Below are positions 8,100 through 16,282 of a DNA stretch of 64,000 nt, one piece after another. Position 1 is the first letter of the stretch. Each line of letters starts with the position of its first letter. The notes under the pieces are model-generated. The model searched no databases, had not been told where the DNA came from, and saw only the letters and a program-made list of their open reading frames with translations. Source of the stretch: DASQBT01 sp049578545 (GTDB lineage: Bacteria; Pseudomonadota; Gammaproteobacteria; Burkholderiales; Thiobacillaceae). The stretch covers positions 4,086 through 68,085 of the forward strand of contig JBAUMF010000022.1 in NCBI GenBank assembly GCA_049578545.1, read 5' to 3'. The translations under genes were made by a program, and so were the position numbers.

Positions 8100-8790
8100 A
8101 AAAATGGGGCAGATGATTTTCCGGGTGCCAGCCGGGTATCCCGGCAACAGGCAGCGGAGGAAGCTGTTTTGGTTTGGTGAGGCAGGCAATGGCATCGCTG
8201 GCAAGCTGGTCAGCCCTTGTTGTTTCTTCCGGAAGGCCATCGATGAATAGGCATTTCCCGGTGATGGAAGGGTATGGGGCAAGAAGCTTTTCCAGAATGG
8301 AGTGACCAACCACAATGAACCGGGTATTTTCAGCTAGGGCCTGACGTTTCCCGACAAAGAGTTCCTGCCAGCGCCGATTGATGAGAAGACGTTTGAATTC
8401 CCTCTCCTCCGTAAATACCAGTACACCGCTTTCATCCAGGACGGTTAAAGCATCGCGAGCCGGGCTGCGTTGCCTGGCCTCCAAGGGGTTGTCAACAAGA
8501 GCACGGCAATGAGCATGGTTGAGTGCTGTCTTGAATGCAGGGAACGTCAGCCACACCAGTGCATTCATGAAATCGTGCACGTTCTCGTTGCGGGTTGGAA
8601 TGATGCCGGTCGCCTGTATGCCATGCTCATAGTCGATAGCCGCCAGCGGGGTTACAGACGCTGCAAACCGAAAATGCAGATGAAATGCGTCCGCCAATGT
8701 GCTCAGTTCAATTGCCGTTGGCACCCTGTTTTCCGGCAGCATGGCCAGAAGTTCGCGGTAAGGCGCAAAAACCGGGTGCCTGTAATTCAT
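8062..8790 (-). CDS. DUF3025 family protein
   Basis: A 242-residue soluble protein. Family hallmarks are the NVHDFMNALVWLTFP segment near residue 70, a RDALTVLDE strand, and the closing GIPGWHPEN ... HFYDDRSVFRP motif. Function in the family is unknown. It lies 6 bases after the thioredoxin-TPR gene and overlaps the dioxygenase gene, giving a three-gene minus-strand operon. No Shine-Dalgarno precedes it, consistent with translational coupling. Confidence 0.85.
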   Translation of the reverse strand: MNYRHPVFAPYRELLAMLPENRVPTAIELSTLADAFHLHFRFAASVTPLAAIDYEHGIQATGIIPTRNENVHDFMNALVWLTFPAFKTALNHAHCRALVDNPLEARQRSPARDALTVLDESGVLVFTEEREFKRLLINRRWQELFVGKRQALAENTRFIVVGHSILEKLLAPYPSITGKCLFIDGLPEETTRADQLASDAIACLTKPKQLPPLPVAGIPGWHPENHLPHFYDDRSVFRPFAH

Positions 8791-8796
8791 CTGAAA

Positions 8797-9663
8797 CTAG
8801 GAGGAAAGGGTCCTGGCAAGGGCCTGGTGGTAATGCGCAGCAAGAGGGTGCTCGGGCCCCAGCCAGTCCAGCAGATGCAGCAGGGCTTTGTGAGCCTGCC
8901 TTCCTTGCCATTCACGGTCCTTGACAACAATTTCCATTAATTTGTCCAGAGCGAGCTCGACCTGGTTCTCCGCCAGCTGGCGGGCAGCAAGTTGATAGAG
9001 GGCAGGCAGATTATCCGGATCAGTTGCCAACAGGGACTCAAGCTCGGCAATATCCGGTGCGATCTGTGCGGTATGAGCTAAGAGGAAATGGGTGTGGAGA
9101 CTTTCAATTTCGGAATCGGATCGTATTGGCGGAGGAAGGCTGTGCAGCAGATTCAAGGCCTGCTCAGGCTCGCCTGATGACCACAGGATTTTTGCCAGAT
9201 CTCTTGGTATGGCCGGGTTATCTGGGTTATCCATCGCAGCCTGTGCCAGGAGCTGGCGCGATTGTTCAAGGTTGCCGTCCTGCCACGCAATCAGTGCCTG
9301 ATGGTACGTTTTTTCTGAATCATCAGCTATAAAGCGAGCCAGTGCCTGATGAAACGTGCGCTCCGGTTCCGCGCCATGGATGGTATGAACCACTTCGCCG
9401 TTACGGAAGAATTTTACCGTGGGTACACTGGTGACGCCGATACGTCTTGCGAGGGTGCCCAATTGATCGGTGTTCAACATGACAAGCAGAAATTTGCCGG
9501 CGTACTCCGTTGCCAGTTTGACCAATCGTGGCATCAACACCATGCACGGACCCGCTTTCGGAGTCCAGAAATTCACCAGTACCAGACCACGGCGTGAATT
9601 CTCCAGCACCAGGGTTGAGAAATTGTCCGCCGTGGCATCGAAAACATACCGGGAAACGGTCAT
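8797..9663 (-). CDS. Thioredoxin-TPR protein of the YbbN/CnoX type lacking the first active-site Cys
   Basis: A 288-residue protein with an N-terminal thioredoxin fold (residues 1-110) and C-terminal tetratricopeptide helices (about 120-285). The active-site region reads WTPKAGPC at 33-40, so the N-terminal catalytic Cys is Ala37 and only Cys40 remains; cis-Pro is kept in TSVPTVKFF. It cannot act as a normal dithiol reductase. The family member CnoX (YbbN) is a chaperone-holdase that hands oxidised substrates to GroEL/DnaK, and that role is a reasonable inference. The start ATG 9663 gives the usual domain start. Confidence 0.83.
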   Translation of the reverse strand: MTVSRYVFDATADNFSTLVLENSRRGLVLVNFWTPKAGPCMVLMPRLVKLATEYAGKFLLVMLNTDQLGTLARRIGVTSVPTVKFFRNGEVVHTIHGAEPERTFHQALARFIADDSEKTYHQALIAWQDGNLEQSRQLLAQAAMDNPDNPAIPRDLAKILWSSGEPEQALNLLHSLPPPIRSDSEIESLHTHFLLAHTAQIAPDIAELESLLATDPDNLPALYQLAARQLAENQVELALDKLMEIVVKDREWQGRQAHKALLHLLDWLGPEHPLAAHYHQALARTLSS

Positions 9664-9837
9664 ATCTGTCCAGAGCCTTGCCAGGCAAGCATTGATATGT
9701 CCAAGCAATACGATAGCTGGCGACGTTGCATTTTGGTGTTTTTCTGTACGACACATTCACTTGCTGAGAAAGAATCCTTGCGGATCATCCATATAAACAT
9801 TAGGATTCGCTTAACCTCTCACTTGTCCGGAGTATTC

Positions 9838-10218
9838 ATGAAAGCCCTATACGTGACGATGGCTGGAGCTGTTGTCGCTCTGGCCGCCTGTGGCCACAAG
9901 GAAAAAGTAGCCGCCAGCGTGAGTTTCGCCAACCAGGTGAAGCCTATCCTGGATCAGAACTGCATAGAATGCCATAAGGCAGCGGGTCAGGGCTATGCCA
10001 AATCGGGCCTGCGTCTGGACAGTTATGAGTCCCTGATGGCAGGAACCAAATTCGGTCCGGTAATAAAACCGGGATCTTCGATCTCCAGCTCGCTTTACCT
10101 GCTTGTAGCCGGCAAAGCGGATCCTTCCATTCGTATGCCGCACGGTAAGGCACCACTATCGAGTGAGAGCGTGGAGCTGATCAAGGACTGGATTGATCAG
10201 GGTGCCAAGAACAACTAA
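9838..10218 (+). CDS. Mono-heme c-type cytochrome lipoprotein (PSCyt1-like)
   Basis: A 126-residue lipoprotein with lipobox LAAC at 15-18 and a single heme-c motif C42-I-E-C-H46 in the sequence VKPILDQNCIECH, which matches the planctomycete-type cytochrome C domain. The C-terminal RMPHGKAPLS gives a likely distal Met ligand and is followed by the family ending LIKDWIDQGAK. It should sit in the periplasm anchored to a membrane. GGAG lies 7 bases before the ATG. It is 38 bases upstream of a membrane heme protein of similar heme motif, so the pair probably exchanges electrons. Confidence 0.85.
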   Translation: MKALYVTMAGAVVALAACGHKEKVAASVSFANQVKPILDQNCIECHKAAGQGYAKSGLRLDSYESLMAGTKFGPVIKPGSSISSSLYLLVAGKADPSIRMPHGKAPLSSESVELIKDWIDQGAKNN

Positions 10219-10256
10219 CTTCCGCGACTAACGTTACATCGAGAGACACTAGAATC

Positions 10257-11057
10257 ATGGCTACAAGAAGCATACGCACTATCCATTTTACCCACCTGCC
10301 GATGTCTCAGCGCCTGGTTTTTACCATGGCCCTGTTGACACTGGGCGTGGGCTACTTATTTGCAATGATTCAGGTATTTGAAACGCATACGGGGCTGGAT
10401 GGCAAATCCGGACTCACAGTAGAAGACTTGCGCATTGCCTACAGTGGCAAGCAGGGGTCCACCCGGTTGCAAACCGCTTTGATGGGACCGATGCAGGGCA
10501 TGCTCCCAGGAGACGAGCGCAAAATCATTCTGGCGTGGGCGGCAAGTGATGCCAGCGAGGAAGGCTGGAAACAAAAGGTCAAGCCCATCATGGACAATCG
10601 TTGTATCTCCTGTCATAACGGTTCCGACCCCCACCGGCCAAACTTTACCAGTTGGAACGGCGTAGCCGAGGTGGTGACCAAGGATACGGGGATGAGTATT
10701 GCGACTCTGGTTCGCGTGTCCCACATTCACCTGTTCGGCCTGACATTCATTTTCTTCATTGTCAGCAGCGTATTTGTTCATGCCTACATCCGGCCATTGT
10801 GGGTCAAGTGCTTGCTGATCGTACTGCCGTTTCTGGGCATTATTTTTGACATTACTTCATGGTATCTGACCAAGTACTGGCCAGGGTTTGCCTGGATGGT
10901 CATCATCGTCGGCGCGGTGATGGGAACATCTTTCTCAATTCAGTGGGTTGTTTCAATCTATCAGATGTGGTTCTACAGGCTTCCACCTGAACTGGATGCG
11001 TCCGGAGGGGCCCTGCCGACTATTGGTGGTGGCGCACTTGCCACTGATGTGGGTTAA
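10257..11057 (+). CDS. Membrane-bound mono-heme cytochrome-like protein
   Basis: A 266-residue inner-membrane protein: one N-terminal helix (about 19-38), a periplasmic section with a c-type heme motif C116-I-S-C-H120 preceded by KVKPIMDNR, then four hydrophobic helices from about residue 145 to 245. The helices carry several His (VRVSHIHLFGL, SVFVHAY) that could bind heme b. I do not know a named function. Databases have called relatives elongation factor 1-alpha by error. It pairs with the lipoprotein cytochrome upstream and ends at a good terminator. Confidence 0.72.
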   Translation: MATRSIRTIHFTHLPMSQRLVFTMALLTLGVGYLFAMIQVFETHTGLDGKSGLTVEDLRIAYSGKQGSTRLQTALMGPMQGMLPGDERKIILAWAASDASEEGWKQKVKPIMDNRCISCHNGSDPHRPNFTSWNGVAEVVTKDTGMSIATLVRVSHIHLFGLTFIFFIVSSVFVHAYIRPLWVKCLLIVLPFLGIIFDITSWYLTKYWPGFAWMVIIVGAVMGTSFSIQWVVSIYQMWFYRLPPELDASGGALPTIGGGALATDVG

Positions 11058-11075
11058 GCGAAGCCCACGGTATTG

Positions 11076-11103
11076 AAAAGGGCGCTTCGGCGCCCTTTTT
11101 TTA
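11076..11103 (+). terminator. Intrinsic terminator after the cytochrome pair
   Basis: AGGGCGC (79-85 of the 11,0xx numbering, 11079-11085) pairs with GCGCCCT (11090-11096) around a TTCG tetraloop and is followed by seven T residues. The A-run on the other side makes it usable on both strands, and the TAA stop of the convergent iminopeptidase lies inside the T-run. Confidence 0.9.
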
Positions 11104-12129
11104 TTGGCCAGTGATCTCTTTGCTGGATGCGGATTTGCGACGGATTGTTTTCTCCTTAGGCCCCGTAACTGCATCGCCAAGCAAATCCTTGAATGCCTCG
11201 GTCGCCTGTATCAAGGCGCGGGTAATACCTGGCTCAAAGGCAGAATGGCCGGCATCATCCACAACCTCGTAGAAGGCTTCAGGCCAGGCACGGGACAATT
11301 CATCCGCCGTAACTATCGGACAAACCGCATCGTAGCGGCCCTGCACGATTACCGCCGGCAGATGACGAATGCGATGCAGGTTCGTGAGCAGGCAATTCTC
11401 CGGGAGGAAGATGTCATGCATGAAATAGTGTGCCTCAATCCGGGCCAAGGACAAGGCGACAACGTCAGACTCGAAGCTGTTAACCAGCGTTTCATTCGGC
11501 AACAAAGTGGAACAACGCGCTTCATAGCCTGACCAGGCACGGGCGGCGGTCAGGTGGACGGCCGGATCGGGATCTATGAGTTGCTGGTAATACGTGTGCA
11601 ACAGGTTTGAGCGCTGTTCCTCAGGAATCGGCTCGACCAGCTGCCTCCAGGCTTCCGGGAAGAAGGTGCTCATGCCATTAAGGAACCAGTCGACTTCGCT
11701 TTTTCGGCAAAGAAAAATGCCGCGCAGCACAAAACCCAGGCAGCGCTCCGGATAGGCCTCACCGTACGCCAGGGCCAGGGTAGACCCCCATGAGCCACCA
11801 AAAACCAGCCAGCGATCAACGCCTAATGTTTCGCGCAAGAGTTCGATGTCGGCAATCAGATGGGGCGTGGTATTGTCTTTGAGTTCACCGTAGGGGGTCG
11901 AGCGGCCTGACCCGCGTTGATCGAAAAGGATGATGCGGTAATACTCAGGGTCGAAAAATCTGCGCTGTTGCGGCGACGTGCCCGAGCCTGGGCCGCCGTG
12001 AAGAAAAATGACCGGCATGCCCTTGGGATTGCCGGATTCTTCCCAATAGATGCGGTGGAGTGCGTCGGGTTCAAGAAAGCCTTGGACGTGCGGTTCAACA
12101 GGACCAAATAGCCCGGTCTGTGGTGACAT
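11101..12129 (-). CDS. pip: Proline iminopeptidase
   Basis: A 342-residue alpha/beta hydrolase of peptidase family S33 that removes N-terminal proline from peptides in the cytoplasm. The oxyanion HGGPGSG segment is at 44-50, FDQRGSGRS at 69-77, the nucleophile elbow GGSWGS gives Ser113, and the acid and His come from QGRYDAVCP and DDAGHSAFEPG. Length exceeds the usual 315 or so by a basic tail of about 25 residues after the last helix (KEKTIRRKS). The stop codon lies within the shared terminator. Confidence 0.93.
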   Translation of the reverse strand: MSPQTGLFGPVEPHVQGFLEPDALHRIYWEESGNPKGMPVIFLHGGPGSGTSPQQRRFFDPEYYRIILFDQRGSGRSTPYGELKDNTTPHLIADIELLRETLGVDRWLVFGGSWGSTLALAYGEAYPERCLGFVLRGIFLCRKSEVDWFLNGMSTFFPEAWRQLVEPIPEEQRSNLLHTYYQQLIDPDPAVHLTAARAWSGYEARCSTLLPNETLVNSFESDVVALSLARIEAHYFMHDIFLPENCLLTNLHRIRHLPAVIVQGRYDAVCPIVTADELSRAWPEAFYEVVDDAGHSAFEPGITRALIQATEAFKDLLGDAVTGPKEKTIRRKSASSKEITGQ

Positions 12130-12384
12130 GAAAGGTATTGATTCGCTTGACTGAATGATATTTTAGCCCCATGGGAGCCGTGCTTTGCGCAAGCGTATGA
12201 AAACAGGCCAAAAATGGTCACGCCCAACAATTGTAAACGAAGGGCAACAGGGCTACAGGAATCATGGAATAAGCCGTTGTTATGGTCATAAGAATTTCGG
12301 TTTGATGCCTCGGAATAATCATTTTTCCGGTTCAGCTTTGGGGGTACACTGTTTCACAAGTCGTTAAATCTCGATGGGGGTAGC

Positions 12385-12654
12385 ATGACAGTACACGCGT
12401 TGAAAGATGAAGAAGTTCAGCTGTTGCGCAAGGAACTTGAATTGCTGATGGGAGAACGAACCAAGTTGCTGCAGGTTGTCGGCGCCTCTGCCGTCTTCGT
12501 TGCCAATCTGGATACGGATACGCTGCCAGAAGATGCAGGTACGATTGATGCCGCAGAAATCTTAGCGGAACATCTCAATGAACTGCCGGAAGAAACCCTC
12601 AAAGATGCGCTGGAATCCGTCAAAGCTGAAATTGATCCACGTCATGCGGCTTGA
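12385..12654 (+). CDS. Small acidic helical hypothetical protein
   Basis: An 89-residue soluble protein from ATG 12385 behind a GGGGGT ribosome site. The first 30 residues form a likely coiled coil (DEEVQLLRKELELL), followed by an Asp/Ala-rich stretch and a second helix ELPEETLKDALESV. It is not recognised as a named family. Codon use looks like the neighbourhood, so it is probably real. It is followed by the decayed MASE1/EAL gene. Confidence 0.55.
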   Translation: MTVHALKDEEVQLLRKELELLMGERTKLLQVVGASAVFVANLDTDTLPEDAGTIDAAEILAEHLNELPEETLKDALESVKAEIDPRHAA

Positions 12655-12730
12655 AGGGGCCTTTTTCGCCTTCCGGGGTCGCGCCATACCCTGATCAAAT
12701 CGGGGCAAGAATCCGTGTCGGTTTGTTGCT

Positions 12731-13360
12731 GAAATCCTGCTGTTGAAACTGCCTGCCGCCAGCATTGGATTCTGGCTGGCTACCCACGATGGGGTAGTGT
12801 TTTCGGCCATTTGGCAATCAGGCATTGGTCTGGCCGGCAGTCATGCCCCAGTCGGACTTTTTCAAGGGGCTGTGGGTTTGGCGGCGGCGTGAGTTGCGTG
12901 GGCCGGTGATGGTAGCTCCATTGGCAATGTCGTTGGATAACCCAAGTTGGCGGTCGGTGCGTCGAAAGGATGGATTTGAGCTGGCCAGCGTGGCGACGTC
13001 GATGTTCCTATCGACTTTTTCGTTGCATTGAGCAACAGGATCGTTCCAACAGCTGGTTATTTCTTCTTCGTGCTGACTTCACCGGGCGCGTCAGGATTGC
13101 CAATCCATGCGTTCAAGATCGACAAGAGCCTCATTAATGATGTGATGGCTGAAAGAACGATGCCGAGATAATTCAGGGCATCGTTTGGCAGCTTCATACC
13201 CGCAAACTCGGATCAGTGGTTGGGGACGCAGAAAGACTGGCACAGCCAACATGCCTGCGAGAATTCGGCTGTGACGAGATCTAGGCTGCCTCACCGGGAA
13301 GACTGCTGCAAGCCAATGCCGTTTCGTCGTTGTTTGTCTGCCAGTTCACATTCCAATTAT
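12731..13360 (+). pseudogene. Decayed MASE1/EAL-domain gene (former c-di-GMP enzyme)
   Basis: Fragments of one protein appear in shifting frames. A MASE1-like sensor piece is read at about 12731-12892 (FWLATHDGVVFSAIW, then SGIGLAG and GLFQGAVG), ending in a stop. An EAL-type piece is read at about 13097-13170 (LPIHAFKIDKSLINDV), then after a frameshift at about 13167-13356 (EIIQGIVWQLHTRKLG, SVVGDAERLAQ, LREFGCDEI) with an in-frame TAG. The KID, the VVAE-like VVGD segment and the GCDE signature are EAL landmarks. The GGDEF part and the EAL core are missing, so it is beyond function. The EAL assignment is firmer than the MASE1 one. Confidence 0.6.
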
Positions 13361-13576
13361 TCGTTGCTCCAGATTGGAGCGGCCAGATACGCGATGGACA
13401 TTCAGGACAAGAATCCTGCGAGCTGACCAACTCTTCCAATATCTGCAATAAGGCATTGATTCAAGGGGTTTCCAGCTTCATGCAGATGATGGCCGCAGGC
13501 ATTACAGCTGTCTTCCAAACAGGCCTCATCCTCCTCACCTGTGCTATCTTCGTGCCATACAGCCTAAGGAGAGCAG

Positions 13577-14107
13577 GTGTTTAAGAAGCAGTGGCCGGCG
13601 ATTTTGCTGGCATTTGTTGCCCCAATCGTATTGGTCTTCTGGTGGTGGGGTGGTTTTAGCCATGTTGAAATTCTTCAAGGTGAAGCGGGCCCGTATCGAA
13701 TTGCGTATCTGCTTCATGAAGGTGATATTGGCAATGCACTCAAGACGCAGAAACAGGTGTTTGATGCCTTGCAGCAGGCTGGCATCAAGCCGGGAGAAAA
13801 TGTGGTGGTCCTGCTTACAGATCCGCGCACTAGTTCCAAAGCGGAACAGCGTGCCAAGGTTGGCTACATTCTTGGCCTGGAGGACAAGCTCCCACCAGGT
13901 CTGAAAGAGGAAATCATTCCGCGGCGCAGGGTGCTGATGGCCAGAGTCAATGCTGGCATTCTGATTGCACCGAGCAAGGCGTATCTGGCCTTATACGATT
14001 ACCTGAAACCATCCGGCCGGGATATTCGCATGCCAACAGTCGAAATCTATCGTGCTGGAGATAGCGTTGCTAGAGTAGGGGACCTGACGGTGGAGATGGA
14101 ACGCTGA
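13577..14107 (+). CDS. GyrI-like/TEX264-type membrane-anchored protein
   Basis: A 176-residue protein starting at GTG 13577, with AAGGAG about 6 bases upstream. One N-terminal helix (WPAILLAFVAPIVLVFWWWGGF) anchors it, and the remainder has the strand-helix-strand arrangement of GyrI-like small-molecule domains (GPYRIAYLLHEGDIG, VVVLLTDPRTS, RRVLMARVNAGILIA). Related proteins in other bacteria are called GyrI-like domain proteins. Its ligand is unknown. The stop overlaps the start of the CobD/CbiB-like gene (TGATG), so the two are translated together. Confidence 0.6.
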   Translation: MFKKQWPAILLAFVAPIVLVFWWWGGFSHVEILQGEAGPYRIAYLLHEGDIGNALKTQKQVFDALQQAGIKPGENVVVLLTDPRTSSKAEQRAKVGYILGLEDKLPPGLKEEIIPRRRVLMARVNAGILIAPSKAYLALYDYLKPSGRDIRMPTVEIYRAGDSVARVGDLTVEMER

Positions 14108-15024
14108 TGACCTTTGCCTCCCTGCTCGCCGCGGTAATTCTGGAACATTACCGGCCACTCACCCAGCCCCTGCCTTATTATCGGGCATACGCGCGCTACG
14201 CCGGATTTCTGCGCGAAAAGATCGACGGTGGTGAACCCTTGCACGGTGTGCTTGCGTGGATTGCTGCTGTCCTTCCATTGCTGCTTGTTACCGGTTTGAT
14301 ATACGGATGGTTCAATTACATGGGCAGCGTTCTGGGCTGGGCAGTCAATGTCGCTGTCTTGTATTTTACTGCGGGGTTCAAGTACTACAGCCGCGTGGCA
14401 GAAGAAATCGCAGGACTGATAAAGGCTGGCCAAATGGAACAGGCGTGCCGCAGGCTGGAGATTTGGCGTGGTGACAAACCCAACAGCCTGCAGGAGGAAG
14501 ATGCAATTCGTCTGACCCTCGAAGAATTGTTCAGCCGCAGCCACCGGCAAATGTTTGGTGTGTTTTTTTGGTTTACCCTGCTTTCCCCGTTTGGGCCTGT
14601 CGGCGCAGTATTGTTTCGGTCATCGTCCATACTGGCAAGACGCTGGAATGGCAATGGATCAGCCTTTGGTCGCTTTGCGGAAACAATCTTCCAGATTCTA
14701 AACTGGTTACCCGCACGCCTGACTGCGGGGACGTATGCGGTCGCAGGCAATTTTGAGGATGCCATGTATTGTTGGCGCAGCCAGGGCCAGGATTGGCGGG
14801 ATCCACAGGAAGGAATGATTCTGGCTGCCGGGGCAGGCGCAATGGGTGTGCGTCTTGGTCTGCCGGTCTGCATCGAGGGAGAATGGCTGCCAAGGCCTGA
14901 ACTGGGGATCAATCAAAATCCGGATGCAGATCATATCGATAACGCAATCAGTCTGATCTGGCGCGGACTGGTCATCTGGATGGTTGTCGGCCTGCTCTTG
15001 TTTGTAGCTGGATGGGCGAGCTGA
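14107..15024 (+). CDS. CobD/CbiB-AmpE family membrane protein
   Basis: A 305-residue integral membrane protein beginning MTFASLLAAVILEHYRPL, which is the betaproteobacterial CobD/CbiB-family form. Helices are seen at about 50-75, 78-95, 155-175 and 285-303, and the cytosolic ILARRWNG and LNWLPARLTA segments match the cobalamin-synthesis protein family. True CbiB attaches aminopropanol to cobyric acid. Because no other cobalamin gene is nearby, an AmpE-like regulatory or accessory role is equally possible. It overlaps the gene upstream and is 28 bases before the SpmAB-like gene. Confidence 0.72.
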   Translation: MTFASLLAAVILEHYRPLTQPLPYYRAYARYAGFLREKIDGGEPLHGVLAWIAAVLPLLLVTGLIYGWFNYMGSVLGWAVNVAVLYFTAGFKYYSRVAEEIAGLIKAGQMEQACRRLEIWRGDKPNSLQEEDAIRLTLEELFSRSHRQMFGVFFWFTLLSPFGPVGAVLFRSSSILARRWNGNGSAFGRFAETIFQILNWLPARLTAGTYAVAGNFEDAMYCWRSQGQDWRDPQEGMILAAGAGAMGVRLGLPVCIEGEWLPRPELGINQNPDADHIDNAISLIWRGLVIWMVVGLLLFVAGWAS

Positions 15025-15052
15025 ATGGTATTGCATCGATCTTCTTCAATTC

Positions 15053-16282
15053 ATGCTTAATGTTCTCTGGATCGGTTTTATCCTGCTGAGCTTTTTGCTG
15101 GCCTGCTACAAATTCCTGTTCCTGGGTGAAGGTGAAATATTTGGCAAACTGATTTCATCGTTGTTTGACGATTCCAAGACGGCATTTGAAATTTCATTGG
15201 GCCTTACCGGCGTCATGGCTTTGTGGCTGGGCGTGATGAAAGTCGGCGAGAGGGCAGGGTTCATTGATCTCCTCGCGCGCTTGATGGCCCCCCTGTTTCG
15301 CCGCCTGTTCCCGGATGTGCCGGATCGTCATCCCGCGCTGGGGGCCATTACACTGAACATGGCTGCCAACATGCTGGGACTCGATAATGCGGCTACGCCA
15401 CTAGGCATCAAGGCCATGAAAGAGTTGCAGACGCTGAACAAGACGCCGGACACGGCCAGCGATGCGCAAATTCTTTTTCTTGTCATCAACACGGCTTCGG
15501 TGACCTTGCTGCCTGTCACCATCTTTACCTATCGGGCCCAGCTGGGTGCCGCCAATCCGACCGATGTGTTTATTCCGTTATTGCTTGCCAGCTTTGGGGG
15601 TACCTTGATCGGGCTGCTAGCCACGTCGTTTTATCAGAGACTTCGCCTGTTTGATCCGGTTACGTTTGCCTATTTGGGCGGGATGAGTGCAATCATAGGC
15701 GGGCTGGCCTGGCATTTCTCCGGCTTGCCTGCAAGCCAGATGCAGCAACAGTCGGCGCAACTGGGCCATTTCATTCTTCTGGCCGTTGTTGTCCTTTTTG
15801 TCGGCGGTGCAGCGCTGCGCAAGGTCAATGCCTACGAAGCCTTTATCGAAGGTGCCAAGGAGGGGTTTAATACGGCCGTCACTATTATTCCGTATCTTGT
15901 CGCCATGCTGGTAGCCATCGGCCTGTTCAGGGCCAGTGGCGCCCTTGAAATACTGATGGGCGGGATCCGAAATCTGGTTGCGCATGCCGGATTTGATACC
16001 CGGTTTGTCGACGCCTTGCCTACTGCTTTGATGAAGCCTTTTTCCGGCAGTGGCGCGCGCGCCATGACGATCGACACCATGAAAACTTTGGGGGCCGATT
16101 CCTTTGCAGGCCGGCTAGCGTCCATTCTGCAGGGCAGCACCGAGACGACTTTCTACGTCCTGGCGGTATATTTTGGCGCAGCGGGAGTCAAACGTGCCCG
16201 CCACGCGGTAAGTTGTGGTCTGATAGCGGATGCGGGTGGTTTCGCGGTTGCGATTGCGGTTGCTTATTGGTTCTTTGCTTGA
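15053..16282 (+). CDS. Nucleoside-recognition (Gate) domain protein, SpmA-SpmB fusion
   Basis: A 409-residue membrane protein that joins an N-terminal SpmA-like half and a C-terminal SpmB-like half. Conserved signs are LNMAANMLGLDNAATPLG at about 101-118 and LMKPFSGSGARAM at about 325-337. Both carry the nucleoside-recognition Gate domain. In Bacillus SpmA and SpmB affect spore dehydration; in non-sporing proteobacteria the fused form is common and its role is unknown. The stop TGA overlaps the ppx ATG (TGATG). Confidence 0.85.
   Translation: MLNVLWIGFILLSFLLACYKFLFLGEGEIFGKLISSLFDDSKTAFEISLGLTGVMALWLGVMKVGERAGFIDLLARLMAPLFRRLFPDVPDRHPALGAITLNMAANMLGLDNAATPLGIKAMKELQTLNKTPDTASDAQILFLVINTASVTLLPVTIFTYRAQLGAANPTDVFIPLLLASFGGTLIGLLATSFYQRLRLFDPVTFAYLGGMSAIIGGLAWHFSGLPASQMQQQSAQLGHFILLAVVVLFVGGAALRKVNAYEAFIEGAKEGFNTAVTIIPYLVAMLVAIGLFRASGALEILMGGIRNLVAHAGFDTRFVDALPTALMKPFSGSGARAMTIDTMKTLGADSFAGRLASILQGSTETTFYVLAVYFGAAGVKRARHAVSCGLIADAGGFAVAIAVAYWFFA

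Noticed and set aside
13330..13584. 84-codon plus frame just before the GyrI-like gene
   Set aside because: It overlaps the EAL remnant and the ribosome site of the next gene; no domain is seen. A Cys-rich minus-strand frame in the same place lacks a start codon.
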